From DYMC01 sp035406705 (lineage in GTDB: Bacteria > Verrucomicrobiota > Lentisphaeria > Victivallales > GWF2-50-93), in contig CAYRRM010000004.1 in assembly GCA_964426675.1 (NCBI GenBank), positions 1 through 64,000 of the forward strand: DNA of 64,000 bases, read 5' to 3'. This document shows, piece by piece, positions 52,203 to 59,379 of the stretch (position 1 is its first letter; each line of letters begins with the position of its first letter). The notes beneath the pieces are model-generated. The model searched no databases. It was not told the DNA's origin and saw nothing but the letters and a program-made list of their open reading frames with translations. Made by a program: the position numbers and the translations under genes.

Positions 52203-52999
52203 TGTTCAGAGCTTGCCATGCTGTTGATGATATTGATATATTCCTGATCGATTGCTGATATTCCGGCAATGTTAATCATTTTTCTTGCGGCTTCAAGCAG
52301 ATTGCATCTTGGAATGCATTCTGCCTTGATGATTTTTAATGCGAAATCATCAGGATCCAGTTTAGACAGATATCCATTTCTACCATTTTCGATCCATGTA
52401 TCAGTAATCCCATCTATGGTGTTGGCAACAACAGGAACGGCACATGAAACAGCTTCCAACAAAGGAGTTCCAAGCCCCTCTTCTTTGGTCGGGAAAAGAT
52501 ACACATCGCTCATCTTGTAAAGCTGGTCAATATTTTTAAAAAAACCTGTTTTAAAGATAATTTTTGAATTGAGTTTTCTTTCAGATATTTCTTGTTTTAT
52601 TTTTTCAACCAATGCTGAATCTCTTTCATGTTCAATACCTGAAGAAACAGTAGGCCCCCCCATAAACAACCTATAATTATCAGGAAGTTTCTCAATTACG
52701 TCTATTAGCATGATATGATTTTTTCTGGGGATAACTTTAGCCACATAACATAATAGCCTGACATCTGCCCCCCAGCCTGTTATTTGTTTTCTTAGCTCTA
52801 ATTTTTGCTCTGACGAGACAGGAAAAAACTTATTTTCATCAACCGGATTTGGACGGCACCATAAATTTTCTTCAGAAATCCCTTCTGACAAACAAACTCT
52901 TTTCAGTCGTTCTGATATACATTTGAGTATGGTCTTGACCATAATTTTTCCAAAAGAGCCCGTACCACCAGTAACCAGAATGTTTTTTCCATTAAACAT
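52199..52999 (-). pseudogene. chimera: start of a CapD/PseB-like dehydratase joined to the C-terminal part of a GT4
   Basis: The 266-residue frame begins MFNGKNILVTGGTGSFGK, the exact opening of the PseB/FlaA1/CapD SDR family (nucleotide-sugar 4,6-dehydratases). After about residue 26, near 52921, it switches in frame to CISERLKRVCLSEGI, which aligns with the middle of the GT4 at 47260-48480 and then follows it through the donor domain (CRPNPVDENKFFPV, YVAKVIPRKNHI, EEGLGTPLLEAVSCAVPVVANT). About 300 dehydratase residues and 190 GT4 acceptor-domain residues are missing. The product should be inactive unless the GT4 half retains donor binding. It looks like a deletion between two genes, or an assembly chimera. 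Confidence 0.72.
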
Positions 53000-53594
53000 A
53001 ACTTTTTTCTTCCTGTTTAATTGTTTTTATCCACAAATATATTTTTTCTGCGGTTAAAATTTTGCCGACTCGAAGAGATGGAGAAATAAGAGAGGCTGTT
53101 CTGATCCCATATATATTTGCAAAATTAATTATATGTTGCCAAAATAAACCTATACTACCTTTGGGTGTGCTCTTACGGGTCAAAAATACACCTCCCTGCT
53201 GAAGCAATACAGCATTTTTATCAATCAAATCAAAAATATTCTCATTAAACTTACACTTAAAACGAAACAATTCGTCGTCTTTAAAAGAAAGCAAAGCTCT
53301 TCTATGAGAAGCAACTTTATAGTCGGCATTAGTTACTTCAACAATTAAATCAGTTAATCCTATTTTATTCTTTTTAAGAAACAACTCTAAAACCTCTGGG
53401 TTACTACGATTTTTTATTTGAGACTCAAAATTCAAAGCAATAGGCATTATCTCCCAAAACCTGTTCTGGGGCCGTCCATAAAAGTATGCCGCATCATTAC
53501 CACTATTCCACTCAGGATTAAAAGTTCCTATAAATAAATATTTTATTGGCCACTCAGGAATAAGTTTATCATAAAAACGGTGACGACAAGACAT
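52992..53594 (-). CDS. uracil-DNA-glycosylase-like protein
   Basis: The 200-residue protein carries KYLFIGTFNPEW near 18-29 and AAYFYGRPQNRFWEIMP near 35-51, the layout of the UDG superfamily (GxFPG..., then YY.xPxNxFW) close to the Mug/DNA-deoxyinosine type and uncharacterised bacterial homologues. The C-terminal half is less conserved, and the usual HPSP-type motif is not obvious; LISPSLRVG near 164-172 may replace it. Activity is uncertain. It overlaps the chimera by eight bases, so it may belong to the same transcript, odd for a repair-like enzyme in a glycan locus. Confidence 0.6.
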   Translation of the reverse strand: MSCRHRFYDKLIPEWPIKYLFIGTFNPEWNSGNDAAYFYGRPQNRFWEIMPIALNFESQIKNRSNPEVLELFLKKNKIGLTDLIVEVTNADYKVASHRRALLSFKDDELFRFKCKFNENIFDLIDKNAVLLQQGGVFLTRKSTPKGSIGLFWQHIINFANIYGIRTASLISPSLRVGKILTAEKIYLWIKTIKQEEKSYV

Positions 53595-53647
53595 TATAAA
53601 GTCAATCGAAATTTTTCATTACTAAAATTTTTACAGGCTCCGCACGG

Positions 53648-53666
53648 TCAATTGCAACGCAATTGA
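53648..53666. repeat. perfect inverted repeat TCAATTGC-AAC-GCAATTGA
   Basis: Eight-base arms with a three-base loop lie in the gap between the GbsR gene and the UDG-like gene, about 54 bases before the start of the latter. No T-run follows on either strand, so a terminator is unlikely. It may be an operator for the downstream genes. Confidence 0.4.
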
Positions 53667-53732
53667 ACCAAAAAACACTGATAGTTCCAAAATATTTTCT
53701 CTATATAGCTTGCAAAAATATTACGCAAACTT

Positions 53733-54218
53733 TTATCCACTTATAAGTTTCAAAAGTGGATTATTTATAATAGAATCAATTTTAGAATGAATTTTTCTTG
53801 CGCGTTCTATTTGCTCATGAATAAACTTTTTCTCATCTGAATCCGTGGCATTTGAAACTAACACCTCTGCTTCTTTCAATATATCATCTGTCATAAGTAT
53901 TCTTTTCCTTAATAAATCCATTAGGCCTTTTTGCAAAGTCGAAGCAAGATGATTAGATGTCTGATAATAAGTTTTCCTATCCCCTTTTACCCATACTTGC
54001 TTTATAACACCCAACTTGTCAAGCTGACGGGTAGCAATACTCACTGCAGCCTTGCTCAGATTCAATTCAGCAGCTATATCATCAAGGGAGATAGATCCCT
54101 TTGTCAAATAAATAACTGCCATAACTTGACCAATTATCCGTCCAAAACCTATATCTTGGGCTATCTTTCCTGCTGAATCAATTAAATGAGCCCGAACCTT
54201 TTCCAAATTCTTATCCAT
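53733..54218 (-). CDS. GbsR/MarR-family transcriptional regulator
   Basis: The 161-residue protein matches the GbsR branch of MarR regulators. A helical N-terminus (IAQDIGFGRIIGQVMAVIYLT near 18-38) leads into a winged helix (ISLDDIAAELNLSKAAVSIATRQLDKLGVIKQVWVKGDRKTYYQ near 42-85) and a long C-terminal helix pair for dimerisation. GbsR proteins sense choline-type ligands or other solutes; homologues elsewhere control polysaccharide or efflux genes. A strong palindrome lies immediately upstream of the start (54226-54252), suggesting autoregulation. It is placed at the head of the minus-strand glycan locus and may control it. Confidence 0.82.
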   Translation of the reverse strand: MDKNLEKVRAHLIDSAGKIAQDIGFGRIIGQVMAVIYLTKGSISLDDIAAELNLSKAAVSIATRQLDKLGVIKQVWVKGDRKTYYQTSNHLASTLQKGLMDLLRKRILMTDDILKEAEVLVSNATDSDEKKFIHEQIERARKIHSKIDSIINNPLLKLISG

Positions 54219-54225
54219 ATTTTTA

Positions 54226-54252
54226 TTTTACAAGTTTTACAATTTTGTAAAA
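54226..54252. promoter_or_regulatory. palindromic operator upstream of the GbsR gene
   Basis: TTTTACAA-TT-TTGTAAAA (54235-54252) is a perfect palindrome with eight-base arms. A further direct half-site TTTTACAA lies at 54226-54233. The block begins eight bases before the GbsR-family start codon. Position and symmetry fit the binding site of a dimeric MarR/GbsR regulator; binding itself is inferred. Confidence 0.6.
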
Positions 54253-54357
54253 ATAGTTAATACTGTAAATTCTTCAAGTAAAAAAATAATTTTTTTTGAA
54301 AATTTTTCAAAAAAATGTGATAAATCTAAAAAAACTAATAAATTTATTAATATTAAC

Positions 54358-54386
54358 TTGATTTTTTCTTAAAAACATGTTAGAAT
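54358..54386 (+). promoter_or_regulatory. candidate sigma-70 promoter for the 54426 gene
   Basis: TTGATT (54358-54363) and TAGAAT (54381-54386) are 17 bases apart, 40 bases before the ATG at 54426. The sequence AAGGAAG gives a ribosome site close to the start. The flanks are very AT-rich, so confidence is moderate. Confidence 0.45.
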
Positions 54387-54425
54387 TTTAAAATTATTAA
54401 AGAATAAAAAAATAAGGAAGCAGTT

Positions 54426-55094
54426 ATGAAATTTATCTTCAAAATGACATTTTCACTTATCCTTCTAAAAATTGCTTTTTTTAGTCTCGCATCAGAACAA
54501 AATAATAACATCCCAAAAGATATATTCAATATAGATGAGAAAAAATTTGAAGAACTAAGAGAAGCTTACAAGGAAAGACCAAAGCCAAAAAACCTTGATT
54601 TCGATGAAAAAAACGTTGAAAAATATATTGCATCCCTGCCAGAAAATTTGAGAGATGGAGAAAGAGAAAGATTTAATATAATAAAGGGCACAAAAGACCA
54701 AATTTACAGACTTTTTGAGAGAAATTCTATGGAAATAAAAGACTCCATAAAACTTACTTCTGGCAAAAGCATAAGGGGAACCATCGCTATGGCAAATGAA
54801 AACGGTTTTATAGTCAGAAAAGGCTCAAGAAAGGGAAAAACATATAAATGGGATGACCTCTCATTTCAGGGATATACAGAAATACTTGAGTATTTTGCTG
54901 AGAAACGCTTAAAGGTAAAGGTTGCAAATATTTCAGAGGAGGAAAACAAAAAATATGCCGCAAATGACTACATACTTTTAACCTTATTATGTGACTGGTA
55001 TGGAGAATATGCGGGCTCGATAAAATACGCCCAAAAAGCCGTAAATATCAGGCCTGATATAAAGGATAAACTTAACGAACTTCTTTTTAAATAA
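54426..55094 (+). CDS. secreted protein with SHD1-like strand and TPR-like C-terminus, unknown function
   Basis: The 222-residue product has a signal peptide (about 1-22), then a Lys/Glu-rich helical region (35-85). A beta motif follows: SIKLTSGKSIRGTIAMANENGFIVRKGSRKGKTYKWDDLS near 107-145, a pattern like the small 'degrade and translocate' or SHD1-type strands of PVC bacteria. The last 60 residues (YILLTLLCDWYGEYAGSIKYAQKAVNIRPDI) resemble one tetratricopeptide repeat. No enzyme motif. It is monocistronic, divergent from the GbsR gene, with its own promoter and terminator. Confidence 0.55.
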   Translation: MKFIFKMTFSLILLKIAFFSLASEQNNNIPKDIFNIDEKKFEELREAYKERPKPKNLDFDEKNVEKYIASLPENLRDGERERFNIIKGTKDQIYRLFERNSMEIKDSIKLTSGKSIRGTIAMANENGFIVRKGSRKGKTYKWDDLSFQGYTEILEYFAEKRLKVKVANISEEENKKYAANDYILLTLLCDWYGEYAGSIKYAQKAVNIRPDIKDKLNELLFK

Positions 55095-55105
55095 TTAACC
55101 TATGT

Positions 55106-55140
55106 AGGCGGCTTATTTTTTTGCCGTTTTTTTCTTTTTT
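55106..55140 (+). terminator. rho-independent terminator after the 54426 gene
   Basis: CGGC at 55109-55112 pairs with GCCG at 55123-55126, with additional A/T pairs in the loop (TTATTTTTTT). A run of seven T then C and six more T follows. The location 12-30 bases past the stop at 55094 is right for this gene. Confidence 0.6.
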
Positions 55141-55310
55141 TTTATTTGATTATCATTCAAGTAAGAAGCCAAACAATGCCTTGCAGCTGAGTTCTGCATT
55201 TGGGAAGCCTTGGAGAGGATTTTATCCTAAACTTTTTATGAAAAATTTAGCTTAATCGGGAAAAAATTTGAATTAGAAATTTTTCGCTGAGCCCCAAAAA
55301 ATTACTTTTT

Positions 55311-56114
55311 TTATTTTTTCCCTAATGGATATGGCATAATTTTTTCAAATTCGGAATCAAGTGATTTTAAGAGCGTAGAACCGATAATATAGGTATACCT
55401 AAGATCCCCTGACGCTATTGAACAGAACATAAGAGAAGATATTGTCAGATTTGCGAGCATAACGTTATTCCATCTTTTTACGTTATTATTTATTTTACAT
55501 TGAGCCAATGTCCAGTTTTTATCTGGAAACAACCCTATATGTTTTTGTTCATCATAGAGGCAAAAACCTGCATCTGTTGCGATTACAGATAGAGAAAGAG
55601 ATTCGTCAGAAGCAATAATTTTCGCTATCGAGCATAGCATAAAGTCTGCCCCCTTACCTGATGAGATTATTTCGCCTATACAGTAATCAGCGCATTCAAG
55701 TTCTTCAAATGGAGAAGATTGTAATGATAGAGCTTTCATCATTTCAGCAAGATGTTGTATACTATTTGCATCCCAGTTTTTACTCAAATTCCTGAATCTA
55801 CTCCATTGCTCTTTTAAAGCGTGTTCAGAATCTTCATCAAACCAGAGCAAGTGTATTTCAATTAATGTTTCAAGAAGGTTCAAATTTTCGCATAACAATT
55901 TTTTGGCTAATTTTTTTTGCCTTTCTCTGCATGTAAGAGCATATTGCATTTGATGGGCTGTTTTTCTCAAATGAGGATTACTGCTTTCCTGTAGAATAGA
56001 AATTACCCTCCAGGCTGTTCTTTGATTTCGGAGCACTTCAGCCATTGCCTTTGAAGCTGTTTCGATATCTTCATCTTCAATAAGTTTTACAAGTGTTTTT
56101 ATTTTATCTTTCAT
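55311..56114 (-). CDS. unknown protein, helical
   Basis: The 267-residue product has no signal peptide. Its first half is helical with HEAT-like character (MAEVLRNQRTAWRVISILQESSNPHLRKTAHQM). The second half alternates helices and a short strand pattern (SLSVIATDAGFCLYDEQKHIGLFPDKNW), and ends with LRYTYIIGSTLLKSLDSEFEKIMPYP. I do not recognise the family. It is the last gene of the minus-strand series 62.6-55.3 kb, overlapping the exonuclease gene by four bases, so it is made with housekeeping proteins. Confidence 0.45.
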   Translation of the reverse strand: MKDKIKTLVKLIEDEDIETASKAMAEVLRNQRTAWRVISILQESSNPHLRKTAHQMQYALTCRERQKKLAKKLLCENLNLLETLIEIHLLWFDEDSEHALKEQWSRFRNLSKNWDANSIQHLAEMMKALSLQSSPFEELECADYCIGEIISSGKGADFMLCSIAKIIASDESLSLSVIATDAGFCLYDEQKHIGLFPDKNWTLAQCKINNNVKRWNNVMLANLTISSLMFCSIASGDLRYTYIIGSTLLKSLDSEFEKIMPYPLGKK

Positions 56115-56905
56115 TTTTTCTCTGGAAATTTTCCAATAATAGCATCTTTTACAATCTGTTTTACTTCATCGGAAAAAGAAGCGTTCAACATCCATTTTAG
56201 AAAGTCTGGTTCTGTTTCTGATAAAGTTTTCAAACTGACCCCCTGTTTTTTTCCAAAATTAATTACGGCTTCTCCATCAAGCCATATTATTTTTCCTTCT
56301 TTATCTATCCAACTTTCATCTCTGTAAGAACAGAACTTACTAACATCATCAAGAGTTTTAAAAATATCTTGATACTTTTTCAACTGTCCTAAGAAAACTT
56401 CAATCGTTGCTGTGATATCAGCTTCAGAACTGTGAGCATCATTAAGTTCCTTTCCACAATAGAATTTCAGTGCTGCGGATAAATCTCTTGGCTCCATCTT
56501 ATGAAATATTATTTGTGGATCTATAATTCTTCTGCTATCCAAAGAAAAAGAGTTTATTCCAGCCCTTTTAAACTCTTCTGAAAGTAATGGAATATCATAT
56601 TTTAAAGCATTGTATCCTCCAAGGTCGCATCCATCCAGATATTTAAAAAGAGAGGTTGATATAGCTTTGAAAGTAGGAGAATCTTTTACATCATCATCAG
56701 AAATTCCATGTATTGCTGTTGCTGAAGGTGGAATAGGAATTTGAGGATTGATTCTCTTTGTTTTTATTTCTATAGAGCCATCTACCTTTACTTTTGCTGC
56801 TGATATTTCTACAATCCGATCAGTAAAAGGATTTCTTCCCGTAGTTTCGAGATCAAAAAACACAATATCTCTATCTATCTTAAATGGAAGGTTTATTTGT
56901 TTCAT
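56111..56905 (-). CDS. DnaQ-like 3'-5' exonuclease (DEDD)
   Basis: The exonuclease domain shows IVFFDLETTGRNPFTDRIVEISA near the N-terminus (Exo I, Asp/Glu), YNALKYDIPLLSEEF in Exo II and AHSSEADITATIEVF with the Exo III His and Asp, as in DnaQ epsilon-type enzymes. The open frame extends to 56965, but GGAG sits seven bases before the ATG at 56905, so I use that start (264 residues). The remaining 90 residues contain the IIWLDGEAVINFGKKQGVSL segment, a common tail of non-replicative DnaQ-like proteins. It overlaps the DUF502 gene by 26 bases. Confidence 0.82.
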   Translation of the reverse strand: MKQINLPFKIDRDIVFFDLETTGRNPFTDRIVEISAAKVKVDGSIEIKTKRINPQIPIPPSATAIHGISDDDVKDSPTFKAISTSLFKYLDGCDLGGYNALKYDIPLLSEEFKRAGINSFSLDSRRIIDPQIIFHKMEPRDLSAALKFYCGKELNDAHSSEADITATIEVFLGQLKKYQDIFKTLDDVSKFCSYRDESWIDKEGKIIWLDGEAVINFGKKQGVSLKTLSETEPDFLKWMLNASFSDEVKQIVKDAIIGKFPEKK

Positions 56906-57602
56906 TTTTTTCTCCATCTTTATGTTCTGAACTTTGTAAGAATTTAGGTTGCAAGGCCCCGCCACTTATAATAATTTTCATTGCTTCGTCAATTCTCATG
57001 TTTAGAAAAATGCACTCATCCTTAGGGACGAGGAGAAAGAAACCAGATGTCGGGTTAGGTGTAGTTGGTAGAAAAATAGCTACTACTTCTTTTTCTAATT
57101 TTTGAGAAAATTTTGGAGAAACATTTTTATTTGTTATAAAACCGAGGGAATAAACACCTTTGCGTGGATATTCAAAAATGACAGGCTGGGTAAACATTTC
57201 CGTTTTGCTTGATTTTATTGTATCCATTATCTGGGAAATAGTTGAATAGACAGTTTTTAACATTGGCATATTCATCATAAGTTTATCTGTATATGCAATA
57301 AATTTTTTTCCTACTGCATATTTGGCTATATACCCTACCGAATACAGAAATGCAGTCAATATAAAAAGAGATGAGACTCTAACAACTATACTGAGAATAG
57401 AAGATTCTTTATATGCTTGTGAAAGAGGCATTATGTCGAGCACAGCTTTAGCCCAATTTGTCAAGAAAACAAATGCAATTATTCCGAACCATATTGTAAC
57501 CCCTAATGGTATTACAATAAAGATACCGGTAATAATGTTATTTCGTATGTCCCTGAATTCTTTTTTTTCTTCTTCTATTTCAAACTTTATTGGTTCGCTC
57601 AT
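56880..57602 (-). CDS. DUF502 family membrane protein
   Basis: The 240-residue protein has two membrane helices (about 22-48 and 68-92), then a soluble domain. MLKTVYSTISQIMDTI near 121-136 and PTTPNPTSGFFLLVPKDECIFLNMRIDEAMKIIISGG near 184-220 are the hallmark of DUF502. The family is broad in bacteria and chloroplasts, of uncertain role in the envelope. It overlaps CorC-like by four bases upstream and the exonuclease downstream, and so sits inside an operon. Confidence 0.85.
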   Translation of the reverse strand: MSEPIKFEIEEEKKEFRDIRNNIITGIFIVIPLGVTIWFGIIAFVFLTNWAKAVLDIMPLSQAYKESSILSIVVRVSSLFILTAFLYSVGYIAKYAVGKKFIAYTDKLMMNMPMLKTVYSTISQIMDTIKSSKTEMFTQPVIFEYPRKGVYSLGFITNKNVSPKFSQKLEKEVVAIFLPTTPNPTSGFFLLVPKDECIFLNMRIDEAMKIIISGGALQPKFLQSSEHKDGEKNETNKPSI

Positions 57603-58864
57603 TTTATCCTGCTTATTTTAACTTTTATGATTTTTCTTTTATCTGCTTTCAATATTGTAGCTTCAATGCAATTATTCAAATTTATTTTTTCTCCGGTTTC
57701 AGGAATTCTGCCAAGATAGGCTGAAATATAGCCTCCTATCGTATCTATACCATCAATTTCTTCAATATTAACATCATCAAAAATCTCTATCAAATCTGAT
57801 ATAGGAACTCTTGCGTCAAAGATGACTGAACCATCAAGCATTTTTTTATTATCCGGCAGAATATCCTCTGTGGTATCATACTCATCTCCTATCTCACCTA
57901 CAATTTCCTCTATAATATCTTCAAGTGTTACAATGCCGGCTGTGCCACCATACTCATCTATTATTACAGCAAAGTGATTTGATTTTCTTTTAAGTTCTTC
58001 GAGTACCTGATTTACTGTTTTTGTTTCTGGCATAAATATTGGCTGTCTTGCTATATCGACTAATTTTTTATTCTTAGTTTTTTCCTCATCAAGAAGATCT
58101 TTTGCATAAAGTATTCCTAATATTTTATCTATACTTCCATCAAATACTGGTAGTCTGCTATATCCGCTTTCTATAAAAATTTTTTTGGCTTCTTCAAGAG
58201 AATTTTTTACTTCTACCCCGATAACATCAACCCTTGGCGTCATTATTTCTCTGACCATCTTATCATCAAGAGTAAATACTCCTTTAATCATTTTTCTTTC
58301 AGACTCATCAAGATTTTCTAAACTCGTATTTTCGCTATCTTCTACGAGAGACAGAATTTCATCTTCTGCACTTGTATGATTTAAGTTATTTTCAGAACCT
58401 TTTAAATAACTTATTCTTCTTCTTATTGCCATCATTGCAACTATTATTGGCATAAATATTGTTTTTCTTAGTAAATTGAGGAAGGGAGCGCTAAATTTTA
58501 AAACAAAGGTATTTAGAAAATATCCCAAAGTCCCAGCAAATAATTCTACTATTATAAGTAGGATAAATGTAGAGGCTGATGAAAGTATTGCGATTAGATA
58601 CTGAGAATAATCTGCAAATAGTTTTGTATATATAATAAATGAATGAACTGTTATAACACCAGCTGTGAAGAAAATAATAAATCTCAGGATAATCTCATAT
58701 TCCTCTCTTTTCTCAAAGCATTCATTAAGAAGTTCTGAAAGTTTTTTATCATTCTCCTCTACTCTTCTAATCTTGCCGGGAGTGAGGGATAATAAAACAA
58801 CCCACACAGATATTGCCCAGAGAAAGATAATTAATACCATGTATAATTCAAGATTACCTGTCAT
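57599..58864 (-). CDS. CorC/HlyC-type membrane protein with CBS domains
   Basis: The 421-residue protein has about three membrane helices in residues 1-150 (CNNM/DUF21-like). Two CBS motifs follow (REIMTPRVDVIGVE near 206-219 and IARQPIFMPETKTVNQVLEEL near 269-289), then the CorC_HlyC block IDEYGGTAGIVTLEDIIEEIVGEIGDEYD and a C-terminal PAM-like strand domain. The family regulates or exports divalent cations, mainly Mg/Co. It starts two bases after the YbeY stop, part of the phoH-7TMHD-ybeY-corC string common in many bacteria. Confidence 0.87.
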   Translation of the reverse strand: MTGNLELYMVLIIFLWAISVWVVLLSLTPGKIRRVEENDKKLSELLNECFEKREEYEIILRFIIFFTAGVITVHSFIIYTKLFADYSQYLIAILSSASTFILLIIVELFAGTLGYFLNTFVLKFSAPFLNLLRKTIFMPIIVAMMAIRRRISYLKGSENNLNHTSAEDEILSLVEDSENTSLENLDESERKMIKGVFTLDDKMVREIMTPRVDVIGVEVKNSLEEAKKIFIESGYSRLPVFDGSIDKILGILYAKDLLDEEKTKNKKLVDIARQPIFMPETKTVNQVLEELKRKSNHFAVIIDEYGGTAGIVTLEDIIEEIVGEIGDEYDTTEDILPDNKKMLDGSVIFDARVPISDLIEIFDDVNIEEIDGIDTIGGYISAYLGRIPETGEKINLNNCIEATILKADKRKIIKVKISRIK

Positions 58865-58866
58865 AT

Positions 58867-59379
58867 TTACTTTTTGTTTATCTTTTGTTGTTTTTGAATT
58901 TTGAATTTGTCATCTAAAATTTTCATTATTTTTTTTTCTTCTCTTTTCATTTTTAGACGTTCCCTTTCTTTCATATCGTCAAAACCACTTAAATGCAAGA
59001 GTCCATGAACAGCATAAAGTATTAGTTCGTAAAAATAATTTGTCCCGAATTCAGGTGAACGTTCCCGAGCCACCTGGGGGCAAATTATAATATCCGCAGA
59101 AATTTCATTCATTGGTTCATTGTATGAAAATGTTACCACATCGGATTCTCTATTTATCCCCCAAAAATCTTTTTTTATTTTTCTGATTTGATTTTTTTTT
59201 GCGAAACTCAATGAGATTTTTCCTGATAAATCGGGATTTATTATTTTTACTGCATGTCGTATAATTTTTTTGAACTTTTTCAATTCAGTTTTCTTTAATG
59301 CTTTTTCGCATCGTTCTGTTGAAAAGATCAGGCTCATCTTCTTCATTATTGTTATCCCTGGGATATGATATTCTTCCAT
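58867..59379 (-). CDS. ybeY: endoribonuclease YbeY
   Basis: The zinc-dependent RNase acts in 16S rRNA maturation and ribosome quality control. The motif HGLLHLSGFDDMKERERLKM near 129-148 holds three zinc ligands (His, His and a His/Asp position: HGLLHLSGFDD), and FWGINRESDVVTFSYNEP near 73-90 is the family strand. The reading frame could start at 59379, 59346 or 59337; the later ATGs reduce overlap with the upstream HD gene, which would otherwise be 95 bases. No ribosome site decides it. The third usual zinc His is replaced by Asp in this reading. Confidence 0.85.
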   Translation of the reverse strand: MEEYHIPGITIMKKMSLIFSTERCEKALKKTELKKFKKIIRHAVKIINPDLSGKISLSFAKKNQIRKIKKDFWGINRESDVVTFSYNEPMNEISADIIICPQVARERSPEFGTNYFYELILYAVHGLLHLSGFDDMKERERLKMKREEKKIMKILDDKFKIQKQQKINKK

